From assembly GCA_012519615.1 (NCBI GenBank), contig JAAYPW010000081.1, positions 1 through 45,872 on the forward strand: DNA of 45,872 nt, in the 5' to 3' direction. The notes under the pieces are model-generated. The model searched no databases. It worked only from the letters and a program-made list of their open reading frames with translations, and was not told the origin of the DNA. Numbering within the stretch: position 1 is the stretch's first letter; every line of letters starts with the position of its first letter. Shown one piece after another: positions 11,201-19,338 of the stretch. This DNA is from Fusobacteriota bacterium. Lineage in GTDB: Bacteria > Fusobacteriota > Fusobacteriia > Fusobacteriales > JAAYPW01. Made by a program: the position numbers and the translations under genes.

Positions 11201-11624
11201 TACTCTAGAAGACTATACGGCTAGTATAAAAGTTATTGTTTTTCCAAATAAGTATAAAGAAATAGGACATTTGATTATGGAAAATAATCTTGTTTATATT
11301 GATGGTGAAGTTAGTAAAAATTATTTTAATAATATAACAGAGATAAAAATAAATATATTTAATATAAAAAATCTTGATGAAATAGAGGAAATTAAAAAAT
11401 TTAAGGTATATATTCTTTTAGAAGGGGATAATTTTTCAAAATCAATAACATTAAAAAAAATCTTGAAAAAATATAAAGGTGAAAATGAAACGTTACTTGC
11501 AATTAAGCAAAATAATAAAAAAAGTATTGTAAAACTAGATAAGGAATACTACGTAAATCCAACAGAATTATTTATTTTAGAAGTAGAAGAGTTGTTAGGT
11601 AAAAATACAATTGCAATTAGATAA
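8202..11624 (+). CDS. dnaE: DNA polymerase III alpha subunit (DnaE type)
   Basis: 1140 residues from the ATG at 8202; another in-frame ATG at 8184 lacks a ribosome-binding site, whereas AAAAGG stands 9 nt before 8202. Domains in order: PHP (FVHLHLHTEYSLFDG, VTDHGNM, TNDVHYV), polymerase palm with PDIDVDL (Asp401 and Asp403 as catalytic metal ligands) and Asp551 in KMDLLGL, thumb/fingers, tandem HhH near 780-900, and an OB fold near 985-1060 (KIAGIITNLN). The PHP histidines look intact, which in some DnaE is linked to proofreading activity; unproven here. Length fits E. coli DnaE (1160). Last gene of the xseB unit; a promoter for accB overlaps its 3' end. Confidence 0.96.
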   Translation: MNRDYGGFVHLHLHTEYSLFDGVGKIDEYLDRAKELGMGAMAVTDHGNMFCAVSFYQKAIKKGIKPIIGIESYISSNDVEKKDKTMYHLILLAKNNIGYRNLLKLSSYGYTDGFYYKPRIDKTILKKYSDGIIGLSACMHGEIPSYLLQNNLEMVEKSLYEYIDIFGKDDFYIELQANGLKEQEILNDDLFKLAQKHGIKVVATNDVHYVHYGDDNLQDILLCLQTGSKLDDKNRMKIDTDELYFKSKSQMLQKMNIYDNAIENTVEIAKKCNVSIEFGVFKFPEYETPVGFNKISEYLKYLVYKGHEKKYKDTKDEKILERIEYELDVITKMGYSEYFVVVWDFIQFAKQNKIMVGPGRGSAAGSIISYLLDITDIDPIKYNLIFERFLNPQRISMPDIDVDLCNERRQEVINYIVNKYGKDKVSQIITFGTLKSRAAIRDVGRVLGVPIAKIDRLAKMLIDGDDLSNSLKNIPSLQDLYKKDSEIQKVIDYSLRLEGKVRHASIHAAGIVISRKSLHEDVPLYSDNKSNIVSTQYQMKELEDLGLLKMDLLGLKNLSLLEKALIYIEKDKNIKINLDEIKLDDEKTYKLLSKGDTSGVFQLESSGIRNLLKRISPTEFEDIIAILALYRPGPLGSGMVDSYIDAKHKKIEVKYMHPKLEEVLKETHGVILYQEQVMKIANILANYTLAEADLLRRAISKKDFDIMEENKNKFINRASENGVDEKIAENIFILIDKFAGYGFNKSHSAAYALIAYQTAYLKANYTVPYFAALMSSESNNLDKLSFYLEEAKKNMIEILPPDVNKSEFLFKIDNNRIRFGLSAIKHFGDNIANLIVEDREKNGNYMDYEDFVFRLKKNGNINRKHLEAVVLSGALDSLEGNRKQKYEIIDKILDNITKKIDRENDIRQSLFAHTKIPNIKLEYENLIEYTTEEKLNKEKEYLGVYISGHPIDKYRLKLEKFKLDKVSEIYEQNKTKVKIAGIITNLNKKLTKAGQVMAEFTLEDYTASIKVIVFPNKYKEIGHLIMENNLVYIDGEVSKNYFNNITEIKINIFNIKNLDEIEEIKKFKVYILLEGDNFSKSITLKKILKKYKGENETLLAIKQNNKKSIVKLDKEYYVNPTELFILEVEELLGKNTIAIR

Positions 11625-11639
11625 AAAATATGCTAAAAT
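11611..11639 (+). promoter_or_regulatory. Promoter of the acc genes, overlapping the dnaE 3' end
   Basis: TTGCAA (11611-11616), 17-nt spacer, TGC extension and TAAAAT (11634-11639). The -35 lies in the last codons of dnaE. Start would be near 11646, about 40 nt before the accB ATG. Confidence 0.7.
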
Positions 11640-11687
11640 ATTTTAATAAAATAAAAATTAATTAAATATCAGGAGGTTTTAAATAAA

Positions 11688-12110
11688 ATGGATGTAACAG
11701 AAATAAAAAAATTGATGCAAATACTTAATGATACAGACGTTACTGAGATTACTCTAGAATCAGAAGGGACGAAAGTTTTATTAAAAAAAGATATGCTAAA
11801 AGCATCATTACCTAAAATCGTTGAAGAAACTTCTATTTCTGAAGATGTAGAGGAAACGGTGATTAGTCAAACAGGTACATTAATTTCAATGAGTGTTGGT
11901 AAATTTTATTATAAAAAAAATACAAATACACCAATAATTAAATTGGGTGATAAAATAGAAAAAGGACAAATTATAGGTTATATTGAATCTATTGGTATTA
12001 AAACGGATGTTATAAGTGATAAAGCCGGTATTGTAAAAGAAATTTATCTTGAAAATGGTGGTAATGCTGAATTTGGGCAAAACTTAGTATTATTAGAGGT
12101 AAATAATTAA
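11688..12110 (+). CDS. accB: BCCP-like biotinyl-domain protein lacking the biotinylated lysine
   Basis: 140 residues with the AccB layout: an N-terminal helix region (1-35), short linker, and a C-terminal biotinyl/lipoyl domain (about 65-139). The domain aligns without gaps to normal BCCPs (GDKIEKGQIIGYIES ... GIVKEIYLENG ... FGQNLVLLEV), but the usual EAMK turn reads ESIG: Gly103 stands where the biotin-carrying lysine should be, and the nearest lysine (Lys105) is two positions too late. It is followed by an intact biotin carboxylase gene, so it may be a structural or regulatory subunit or a carrier that uses no biotin. Own promoter and strong AGGAGG. Family assignment is firm; carrier activity is doubtful. 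Confidence 0.8.
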   Translation: MDVTEIKKLMQILNDTDVTEITLESEGTKVLLKKDMLKASLPKIVEETSISEDVEETVISQTGTLISMSVGKFYYKKNTNTPIIKLGDKIEKGQIIGYIESIGIKTDVISDKAGIVKEIYLENGGNAEFGQNLVLLEVNN

Positions 12111-12135
12111 TTTTATATTATTAAAAATAGAAAAA

Positions 12136-12188
12136 GGGAGGGAGTTATTATAAGAATATAATTATTCTTAGGTAACGTTTAATAGATG
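12136..12188 (+). promoter_or_regulatory. Hairpin-bridged ribosome-binding site of accC
   Basis: The only strong Shine-Dalgarno, GGGAGGGAG (12136-12144), is about 42 nt before the accC ATG (12186). Between them an 8-bp perfect stem TAAGAATA (12151-12158) / TATTCTTA (12163-12170) with a 4-nt loop can be extended by GTTA (12144-12147) / TAAC (12173-12176). Folding leaves 9 nt between hairpin and ATG. An in-frame TAG directly precedes the ATG, so no upstream start is possible. Confidence 0.6.
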
Positions 12189-13529
12189 TTTGAAAAAATA
12201 TTAATAGCAAATAGAGGTGAAATTGCTGTTAGGATTATAAGAGCGGCTAGAGAATTAGGAGTTAAAACAGTAGCAGTATATTCAGAAGTAGATAAAGATT
12301 CACTACATGTAAGATTAGCAGATGAATCTGTATGTATAGGTTCGTCAATGAGTTCAGAAAGCTATTTAAAAATACCGAATATAATTGCAGCAGCTGAAAT
12401 GACAAATGCTGATGCTATACATCCAGGATATGGATTTTTAGCAGAAAATGCTGAGTTTGCAAAAATATGTGAAACATATAATATTGTATTCATCGGACCA
12501 TCTGCTGAGTGTATCACAAAAATGGGTGATAAAGCAACTGCAAGAGAAACAGCAATGGCAAATAACGTACCTGTAACTCCTGGCTCGAAAGCTATAATTC
12601 ATACAATTGAGGAAGCAAAAAAAATTGTAAACGAAGAGATTAAATTCCCTGTTATGATAAAAGCAACTGCAGGTGGCGGTGGAAAAGGGATGAGAATTGC
12701 TAAAAATGAGAAAGAGTTAGAAACAAATTTCGTAGCAGCAAGAAATGAGGCTAAAGCTGCATTTGGAAATCCAGATGTATATATAGAAAAATATATTGAA
12801 CAACCGAAACACATTGAGATACAGATTATAGGAGATAAACATGGAAATGTTGTACATTTAGGTGAAAGAGATTGTTCTATCCAAAGAAGACACCAAAAAC
12901 TTGTAGAGGAATCACCTTCATTAATATTAACAGATGATATTAGAACAAAAATGGGTGAAGCTGCTGTAAGACTTGCAAAAGCAATTAATTATGATAGTGC
13001 TGGTACATTGGAATTCTTAGTTGATAAAAATAAAAATTTCTATTTTATGGAGATGAATACAAGAATACAAGTAGAACATACTGTTACAGAGATGATAACG
13101 GGTGTAGACTTAATAAAAGAGCAAATTATAGCTGCAAGTGGAGAAAAACTTACAGTAACACAAGATGATGTGAATTTAAATGGATTTGTAATTGAATGTA
13201 GAATAAATGCAGAGGATCCAGATAATAATTTCATGCCTAGTGCTGGTAAAATAGAAAATTATATTGCACCTGGTGGAATAGGTGTAAGAATAGATAGTCA
13301 CTCTTATTCAGGATATGAGATTCCACCTTATTATGACTCTATGATCGCTAAATTAATAGTACATGGTAAAACTAGAGAAGAAGTTGTATCGAGAATGAAA
13401 AGAGCATTAAGAGAGTATATAATTGAAGGTGTTAAAACAACAATACCTTTCCATCTTAGAGTTTTAGATAATGAAAAATATGTTAAAGGTGAATATTCAA
13501 CAGACTTTATAGAAAAAGAATTTAGTTAA
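12186..13529 (+). CDS. accC: Biotin carboxylase (acetyl-CoA carboxylase subunit)
   Basis: 447 residues, full length. ATP-dependent carboxylation of biotin on the carrier protein. N-terminal domain [32 protein letters not shown]-grasp glycine loop [37 protein letters not shown] and the active-site [10 protein letters not shown] are all intact, then the C-terminal biotin-carboxylase domain to the end. A canonical N-terminus and an in-frame stop just upstream fix the start at 12186. It follows the lysine-less BCCP by 75 nt; accA and accD are not in the window. Could alternatively serve another biotin-dependent enzyme, for instance a decarboxylase or pyruvate carboxylase. Confidence 0.96.
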   Translation: MFEKILIANRGEIAVRIIRAARELGVKTVAVYSEVDKDSLHVRLADESVCIGSSMSSESYLKIPNIIAAAEMTNADAIHPGYGFLAENAEFAKICETYNIVFIGPSAECITKMGDKATARETAMANNVPVTPGSKAIIHTIEEAKKIVNEEIKFPVMIKATAGGGGKGMRIAKNEKELETNFVAARNEAKAAFGNPDVYIEKYIEQPKHIEIQIIGDKHGNVVHLGERDCSIQRRHQKLVEESPSLILTDDIRTKMGEAAVRLAKAINYDSAGTLEFLVDKNKNFYFMEMNTRIQVEHTVTEMITGVDLIKEQIIAASGEKLTVTQDDVNLNGFVIECRINAEDPDNNFMPSAGKIENYIAPGGIGVRIDSHSYSGYEIPPYYDSMIAKLIVHGKTREEVVSRMKRALREYIIEGVKTTIPFHLRVLDNEKYVKGEYSTDFIEKEFS

Positions 13530-13586
13530 TAATTTATTATAATAAAATTTCATGGCAAGAAAAACAAATAAGGGGAGGGGTTTTAA

Positions 13587-13946
13587 ATGGCAGATTTAGG
13601 TAATATTAAAATTTCGAATGAAGTAGTAGCAATAATTTCTGGGATTTCTTCTACAGAAATTGAAGGTGTCTACGCAATGAGTGGAGGAATTACAGAAGGC
13701 ATTTCAACAATTCTTGGGAAGAAAAATTTTTCTAAAGGGGTAAAAGTTGAAACAAATGAAAATGAAACAAAAATTGATGTGAATTTAATTGTAGATTATG
13801 GTGTAAAAATTCCTGAAATTGCTGCGAAAGTGCAACAAAATATAATGTCTGCAGTTACTAATATGACAGGATTAGAAGTAGCGGAAATTAATGTATATGT
13901 ACAAGGGATTAATATTCCTAAAGAGGAAACAAAGGAAGAAGAATAA
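13587..13946 (+). CDS. Asp23/Gls24 family envelope stress protein
   Basis: 119 residues. Starts with the typical LGNIKISNEVVAIISG and contains the family signature IEGVYAMSGG, then VDYGVKIPEIA and an amphipathic C-terminal region ending NVYVQGI. Asp23 proteins are abundant cytoplasmic proteins tethered to the membrane by AmaP and are linked to envelope homeostasis and alkaline shock. amaP and a DUF2273 gene follow, as in Firmicutes. Strong Shine-Dalgarno GGGGAGGGG. A hairpin between this gene and amaP may lower downstream expression, fitting an excess of Asp23 over its anchor. Confidence 0.92.
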   Translation: MADLGNIKISNEVVAIISGISSTEIEGVYAMSGGITEGISTILGKKNFSKGVKVETNENETKIDVNLIVDYGVKIPEIAAKVQQNIMSAVTNMTGLEVAEINVYVQGINIPKEETKEEE

Positions 13947-13956
13947 ATTTTAATAT

Positions 13957-13980
13957 AGGGGTGTATATATATTCACCCCT
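13957..13980 (+). terminator. Hairpin between asp23 and amaP (possible attenuator)
   Basis: 7-bp perfect stem AGGGGTG (13957-13963) / CACCCCT (13974-13980), followed by AAATTTTA, which is only a short T run. Partial termination or mRNA end protection is plausible. Confidence 0.5.
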
Positions 13981-14004
13981 AAATTTTATGGAAGGTGAAA
14001 TAAT

Positions 14005-14601
14005 ATGATAATATGGGGTTTACTATTTTTTATTTATTGGCTAGGAATACTAATGATGTCATCAACGGTATTGTATATAGCGATATTTCCAGAAAAAATT
14101 GATATATATTCTAACTACTTAGAATATACTAATTTTAATATTATTAAAATTATAATTATATCAATTGCATTATTTTATATCATAATGAGTATTTCTAAAG
14201 TTTTTTTTGTTTTTAGTAGAGATGACAAAAATGTAAAAATAAGCAACAAGTATGGTGATATAAATATCTCTTTTTCAGCAATAGATAATTTAATAAAAGC
14301 ATTAATTATTAATATTGATTTTATAAAAAGTGCAACTGTTAGAACATATATTAAAAAAAATAATATAAATGTTAAAATTGATTTAAATGTAGATGCTGTC
14401 AGAAGTTTAAGTGAGCAACTAAAAGATTTACAAGATTTAATTAAAAAAGAGATTAAACATAAAACAAGCATTGAAATACAAAATCTAGATATAAAAGTTA
14501 AAAAACTAAACCATGATTCGAAATATGTTTATGAAGAAAAATACGTTGAAGAAGAAAATAACGAAAAAAACATTGAAAATGATTTTTCTGAGGTGAAATA
14601 A
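14005..14601 (+). CDS. amaP: Alkaline-shock response membrane anchor protein AmaP
   Basis: 198 residues. Two hydrophobic membrane helices at about 3-28 and 46-70, followed by a soluble Asp23-like fold (about 80-170: KYGDINISFSAI, then KIDLNVDAVRSLSEQL and IEIQNLDIKVKKL) and an acidic tail. AmaP binds Asp23 and holds it at the cytoplasmic membrane. Its position between asp23 and the DUF2273 gene is the standard arrangement. Shine-Dalgarno GGAAGGTG lies upstream of the ATG. The next gene starts 1 nt after the stop. Confidence 0.87.
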   Translation: MIIWGLLFFIYWLGILMMSSTVLYIAIFPEKIDIYSNYLEYTNFNIIKIIIISIALFYIIMSISKVFFVFSRDDKNVKISNKYGDINISFSAIDNLIKALIINIDFIKSATVRTYIKKNNINVKIDLNVDAVRSLSEQLKDLQDLIKKEIKHKTSIEIQNLDIKVKKLNHDSKYVYEEKYVEEENNEKNIENDFSEVK

Positions 14602-14602
14602 A

Positions 14603-14833
14603 ATGAATGATTTTGAAAAGATAATTGAGTTTATGCAGATTAACTTTAGAAGGATAATAGGTGCTATATTTGGATTTATATTTGGAATCTTGTGGATTAA
14701 ATTTGGATTTTTAAATACAATTGGTATTTTATTATGTACAATAATATTTTCAATAATATTTAATTTAATACCAAAAAATGTTAGTATTAAAAAATTAATA
14801 ATAAAATTTTTGAATAATGGAGAGGATTTTTAA
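14603..14833 (+). CDS. DUF2273-like small membrane protein
   Basis: 76 residues with two hydrophobic helices (about 15-35 and 38-56), a glycine-rich first helix (IIGAIFGFIFGILWIKFG) and a basic C-terminus. DUF2273 proteins accompany asp23 and amaP and probably help anchor or organise the complex; no enzymatic function is known. Shine-Dalgarno GAGGTG is inside the amaP end, suggesting coupling. Assignment rests on topology and context more than on strong sequence motifs. Confidence 0.75.
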   Translation: MNDFEKIIEFMQINFRRIIGAIFGFIFGILWIKFGFLNTIGILLCTIIFSIIFNLIPKNVSIKKLIIKFLNNGEDF

Positions 14834-14834
14834 C

Positions 14835-15245
14835 GTGAGTATGAGACAAGCAAGGGAACATCTTTTCAAAATATTATTTGAATCAGATTCAAATAGTGTT
14901 TTACCTATAAATATAATTTATGATTATATAAACAGGGATGAGAATATTATAAAAAAAGAATATATGGATTTTATAGTAAAATACAGCGAAGAGATATCAG
15001 CGAATATAGATGAAATTGATAAGACTATTGATATAAATATGAGAGGCTGGGATATAAATAGAATTGGAGTTGTAGATAGAGTTTTACTTAGAATATCAAC
15101 TTATGAGATTTTATATGATATTATACCACAAAATATATCGATTAATGAAGTTGTTGAACTAGCTAAAATATACGGTGAAGAAAAAAGTTATGAGTTTATA
15201 AATGGTGTATTGGCAAATATAATCAAATTTAAAAAGAGTAACTAA
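14835..15245 (+). CDS. nusB: Transcription antitermination factor NusB
   Basis: 136 residues. The family start RQAREHLFKILFESD, the central WDINRIGVVDRVLLRISTYE and the C-terminal SINEVVELAKIYGEEKSYEFINGVL match NusB. With NusE it binds boxA RNA to allow antitermination on rRNA operons. I choose the GTG at 14835 because GGAGAGGA lies 8 nt upstream and it begins 1 nt after the previous stop; a longer reading from 14817 would swallow the ribosome-binding site. It closes the asp23 group. Confidence 0.93.
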   Translation: MSMRQAREHLFKILFESDSNSVLPINIIYDYINRDENIIKKEYMDFIVKYSEEISANIDEIDKTIDINMRGWDINRIGVVDRVLLRISTYEILYDIIPQNISINEVVELAKIYGEEKSYEFINGVLANIIKFKKSN

Positions 15246-15275
15246 TTTTTCTAATATAAGGGAGTGCTATTTAGT

Positions 15276-17201
15276 ATGAAAGCTAAAAAAATCGGAATAA
15301 TTATGGAAAAGAATAAAATTAGGGATAAAATATTAATTAACTTTCAGAGAAATGGTTATAAAATTTATGTAATTCCAGAAGATGAAGAGATTATAAGTAC
15401 AATAAAAAAAATGAATCTAAGTCTTATTATTATTAGCAAATCAGAACAAAAAGAAATTTTAGAATATTTATCATTAATAAAAGGTGATGAGGAATTAGAA
15501 GAGATCCCTGTATTAATTACACTGGATAAAAATATGGAGAATTCTGATATTGTAAAAATTCTAAAAAACGGTGCAACTGATATTGTATACGTTAAAGATG
15601 AAAACATAATACCGATACTAAATATGGTTAACAAATTTTGGGATAATAAACCTTCTAAATTTGAGATGGAAACTAGGGAAATTGAAGAGATATATATTAT
15701 AAAAATTACTGGAAATATAGATTTAAGCTCAAATTTTAAATTACAAAATAAGGTATCGGAGCTACTTAAAGAGGGAGTTAAAAACTTTATAATCAATATG
15801 GAAGAGATTGATTATATAGAATCTGTCGGGATTAGTACAATGGTCCAAATAAAAAAAAATATCGAACAAAAACTGGGAGAAATTAAATTTGTAATTAAAT
15901 CAAGTCAGATAAAAAAATTAATTTCAATGGTAAAATTAGATAAATATTTTGAAATACATAATGATGTTCACGATATTATTGAAATACCAGGAAGTTTAAG
16001 AAAAATAAAAGTGGTTATTATTGATGATGGAAAGTTCATGAGAAAATTAATTTCAGATACACTAAAAATAGAAGGGTTTGAAACAATTGAATTTGAAAGC
16101 GCTTTAGTTGCACTAGATGAAATTCAAAATATTTCTCCAGATCTTATTTTAGTTGATTATGAGATGCCTGATATGAATGGACTAGATTTTATTAAAAAAT
16201 TTAATCCGCAATTAAAAGGAATTCCTACAGTAATGCTTACAACTGAAAGAAATATTGATATTGCTTTAAAAGCAATAAGATTAGGTGCAGCAGACTTTTT
16301 AAATAAACCATTTGATAGATATGAATTAATCGAGATTTTAAAAAAAATAGACCGTGGAAATAAATTAAAGCAGGAAAATGAAAGACTATTTTTTAAATTA
16401 AAAAGAAGAGAAAAAGAATTAGAAAGAAAAAATAGAGAGTTATCTAAATTGTATGAAGCTTTAGAAGACGAATTAGAGATGGCATCAGAAATTCAGAAAA
16501 ATTTACTTCCTATTAAATTTCCAGAGATACCAGGATACAATTTTGCAGTAAAATATCAACCATCACAAGATATTGGTGGAGATTTTTATGATATTGTATC
16601 TATGAGTAACGGTTATTATGGAATAGCTTTTGCAGATGTATCTGGTCACGGAATACCAGCTGCACTTCTTTCCACAATGTTTAAGGTATATCTTATGACC
16701 TATTCTGAAGATATAATTTCACCTGCAGAAACTATGGAATTACTTAATGATGTTGTTGTAAAAACTTTTCCAGAGGGAAAATTTATAAGTTTATTTTATT
16801 TAGTTATAAAATTAGATGACAATAAAGTAATGTATTGTAAAGCAGCACAAGAGCCAGGTATTCTAATAAAAAAAGATGGAACTATTGAGGAACTTATTAC
16901 TAAAGGACAAGTGCTAGGATTATTCTCGGAAGAAGACTTTCCTGGAATGATTGAGTTTGAAGAGAAAGAACTTGTTTTAGATCCTGGAGATAAAATTTTC
17001 TTATATACAGATGGAATTATTGAGGCGCAAAATAAAGACGAAATATTTTATGGAATTGAAAGATTAAAGGAATTATTAGCAATAAATCATTCTAAAAAAG
17101 GACAGGAATTATTAGATATAGTATATGGTGACTTAATGGATTATTTGGAAGGATTACCGGTAATTGATGATTTAACAATGTTTGTTATTGAAAAAGAGTA
17201 A
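15276..17201 (+). CDS. Multidomain SpoIIE/RsbU-type protein phosphatase (pseudo-receiver, STAS, receiver, PP2C)
   Basis: 641 residues with four modules. Residues 1-120 resemble a receiver, but the phospho-Asp position reads Ser (SLIIISKS), so it is probably a pseudo-receiver. Residues 125-230 form a STAS domain with the ESVGIS loop that carries the phospho-Ser in anti-sigma antagonists. Residues 245-365 are a complete receiver (IIDDGK, Asp294 in LVDYEMPDMNG, Lys in NKPFD). A coiled coil (365-405) leads to a PP2C/SpoIIE phosphatase (GGDFYD, DVSGHG at 454-459, TDGIIEA). The logic is a phosphorylation-controlled phosphatase acting on a STAS partner, perhaps its own STAS domain. The ATG at 15276 follows GGGAGTG; a GTG at 15264 lies inside that site. 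Confidence 0.9.
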   Translation: MKAKKIGIIMEKNKIRDKILINFQRNGYKIYVIPEDEEIISTIKKMNLSLIIISKSEQKEILEYLSLIKGDEELEEIPVLITLDKNMENSDIVKILKNGATDIVYVKDENIIPILNMVNKFWDNKPSKFEMETREIEEIYIIKITGNIDLSSNFKLQNKVSELLKEGVKNFIINMEEIDYIESVGISTMVQIKKNIEQKLGEIKFVIKSSQIKKLISMVKLDKYFEIHNDVHDIIEIPGSLRKIKVVIIDDGKFMRKLISDTLKIEGFETIEFESALVALDEIQNISPDLILVDYEMPDMNGLDFIKKFNPQLKGIPTVMLTTERNIDIALKAIRLGAADFLNKPFDRYELIEILKKIDRGNKLKQENERLFFKLKRREKELERKNRELSKLYEALEDELEMASEIQKNLLPIKFPEIPGYNFAVKYQPSQDIGGDFYDIVSMSNGYYGIAFADVSGHGIPAALLSTMFKVYLMTYSEDIISPAETMELLNDVVVKTFPEGKFISLFYLVIKLDDNKVMYCKAAQEPGILIKKDGTIEELITKGQVLGLFSEEDFPGMIEFEEKELVLDPGDKIFLYTDGIIEAQNKDEIFYGIERLKELLAINHSKKGQELLDIVYGDLMDYLEGLPVIDDLTMFVIEKE

Positions 17202-17213
17202 TTAGGAGTAAAA

Positions 17214-18170
17214 ATGGATAAATATATATTACAGGATATAACAAAAGATGACGCCATAGATTTATTCTCTTTAAAAGGATCAAAATTAATGGATTTATAT
17301 AGTGTTGCAAATAAAGTTCGTGAAAAATATTGTGGAAATGAGCTATATACATGTACTATTAGCAATGCTAAATGCGGTATTTGTGAAGAAAATTGTAAAT
17401 TTTGTGCACAATCATCTCATTATAATACGAAAATAGAGGCTTATGGATTAAAAACAGTTGAAGAGTTAACAAAAGAGCTTGATATAGCAGTAGAAATTGG
17501 TTCTGAAAATTTTGGTATTGTAACAAGTGGTAGTACAATTAATATAAATAGTATTGAATTTGAAAAACTAAAAGAATTTTATAAAGAGAACAATAAAAAA
17601 AATATAAAATCATGTGCTTCAATAGGGTATTTAACTTATGAAGCAGCAATCTCTTTAAAAGAAAGTGGATTAACTAGATATCATAATAATCTTCAAACAT
17701 CAGTTGAAAGCTATAGAGATATTGTAGCGACAACACATAGCATTAACGATAGGATAAATTCTATAAAAAATGCTAAAAAAGCTGGTTTAAAAGTATGTAG
17801 TGGCGGTATAATTGGGATGGGAGAGACAGATAGAGATCTTGTGAGTATGGCATTTACACTAAAAGAATTAGATGTTGACTGTATACCGATTAATATATTA
17901 AATCCTATAAAGGGAACTCCTTTTGAAAATTATAATATAGAATCTATTGAACGAATTTTAAAAATGATTGCAATATATAGATTAATCTTAAAAGATAAAA
18001 ATATAAAAATAACAGCAGGTCGTGAAAGTATACTTAAGGATTTTATGGGGATGGCATTTATGTGTGGAGCAAATTCACTAATGATAGGTGGGTATTTAAC
18101 TATTAAAGGTAGAAGTATTGAGGAAGATAAAAAATTAGTAAACGATATAAAAAAAATGTGGGGAATTTAA
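17214..18170 (+). CDS. bioB: Biotin synthase
   Basis: 318 residues. Radical-SAM enzyme converting dethiobiotin to biotin. The N-terminal ISNAKCGICEENCKFCAQS holds the CxxxCxxC ligands of the [4Fe-4S] cluster, followed by an E-x-G-S-x-NFGIVTSG segment, the substrate motif YHNNLQTS and CSGGIIGMGE. The C-terminal NPIKGTP and TAGRES (Arg for the [2Fe-2S] cluster) are present. Start ATG has TAGGAG upstream, 12 nt after the phosphatase stop. bioF follows directly; bioA and bioD are absent, so biotin may be made from an imported intermediate or with genes elsewhere. Confidence 0.94.
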   Translation: MDKYILQDITKDDAIDLFSLKGSKLMDLYSVANKVREKYCGNELYTCTISNAKCGICEENCKFCAQSSHYNTKIEAYGLKTVEELTKELDIAVEIGSENFGIVTSGSTININSIEFEKLKEFYKENNKKNIKSCASIGYLTYEAAISLKESGLTRYHNNLQTSVESYRDIVATTHSINDRINSIKNAKKAGLKVCSGGIIGMGETDRDLVSMAFTLKELDVDCIPINILNPIKGTPFENYNIESIERILKMIAIYRLILKDKNIKITAGRESILKDFMGMAFMCGANSLMIGGYLTIKGRSIEEDKKLVNDIKKMWGI

Positions 18171-18171
18171 A

Positions 18172-19308
18172 TTGAATTTTTTTAATGATAAGATAAAAAA
18201 AGTTGAAAAAGAAAACAGGTTAAGAGAATTAAAAAAAATTGATAAAATTATTGGGAAAAAAATATATATAGACGGTAAACAGTATGTAGACTTCTCTTCA
18301 AATAATTATCTAGGGCTACGAGATGACAAAAGAGTTATAGAAGTAGCTCATTTTGCTATAGATAAATATGGATTAGGAAGCGGGGCCTCTAGAATTGTAT
18401 CAGGTGATGCTGATATATTTTATGAATTCGAAAAAAATATTGCAAAATTTCATAATAAAGAGTCTGCATTAATATTTAATAGTGGCTATGATGCAAATGT
18501 TGGGATTATATCAGCTATAATGACTAAAGAAGATATAATTTTTACCGATAAATATAATCATGCAAGTATATATGATGGAATGTTTTTAAGTAATGCGAAA
18601 ATAATAAGATATAGCCATAATAATATAACCGATTTAGAAGAAAAACTTATAAAATATAGAGATTCTTATAAAAAGGCTATGGTTGTAACAGATAGTGTAT
18701 TTAGTATGGATGGAGATAAAGGAAATCTAAAAGAGATAGAAAAACTTAAAATAAAATATGATTTTATATTTATGGTAGATGAAGCGCACGGAATTGGAAT
18801 ATTTGGTGAGAATGGTAATGGCATTGTAAATGAACAGCAAATAAAATCGGCGGATATAATTATGGGTACTTTAGGTAAAGCTTTTGGTCTAACTGGTGCT
18901 TATGTTGCATCATCACAAAGTATTATACGTTATCTAATTAATTATAGTAGGAGTTTTATTTTCTCAACAATGCTACCTCCAGCTATAATAGCTTCTGCTA
19001 ATAAAACATTAGAATTAATACAAAATGAAAAATTTAGAAGAGAAAAAATAATCGAATTATCAAATTATTTAAGACAAGAATTGAAATATAAGGGTTATAA
19101 TACTTTAGAATCAAATACCCAAATTGTACCAGTAATTTTTAATAGTGATATAGATGCAATTAAAATAAGTAAAAAACTATATGAGAATAATTTATATGTA
19201 CCAGCAATAAGATATCCTGCTGTACCTGCAAACAAACCTAGACTTAGAATCTCAATTAATTTTAATATAACTAAAGAAGATATTGATAAAATTATAATAA
19301 ATTTATAA
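18172..19308 (+). CDS. bioF: 8-amino-7-oxononanoate synthase-like alpha-oxoamine synthase
   Basis: 378 residues, PLP fold type I. It would join pimeloyl-ACP/CoA and alanine to make 8-amino-7-oxononanoate. Motifs: DFSSNNYLGL near the N-terminus, GSGASRIVSG, NSGYDANVG, DEAHGIGIFG and the PLP-lysine motif GTLGKAFG. The TTG start at 18172, 1 nt after bioB, has only a weak ribosome-binding site, so translation may depend on coupling. KBL (2-amino-3-ketobutyrate CoA ligase) or serine palmitoyltransferase-like functions share the fold; bioB next door favours BioF. Confidence 0.85.
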   Translation: MNFFNDKIKKVEKENRLRELKKIDKIIGKKIYIDGKQYVDFSSNNYLGLRDDKRVIEVAHFAIDKYGLGSGASRIVSGDADIFYEFEKNIAKFHNKESALIFNSGYDANVGIISAIMTKEDIIFTDKYNHASIYDGMFLSNAKIIRYSHNNITDLEEKLIKYRDSYKKAMVVTDSVFSMDGDKGNLKEIEKLKIKYDFIFMVDEAHGIGIFGENGNGIVNEQQIKSADIIMGTLGKAFGLTGAYVASSQSIIRYLINYSRSFIFSTMLPPAIIASANKTLELIQNEKFRREKIIELSNYLRQELKYKGYNTLESNTQIVPVIFNSDIDAIKISKKLYENNLYVPAIRYPAVPANKPRLRISINFNITKEDIDKIIINL

Positions 19309-19338
19309 AAAGGAAAAATTAATTTATAGAGTATATAA

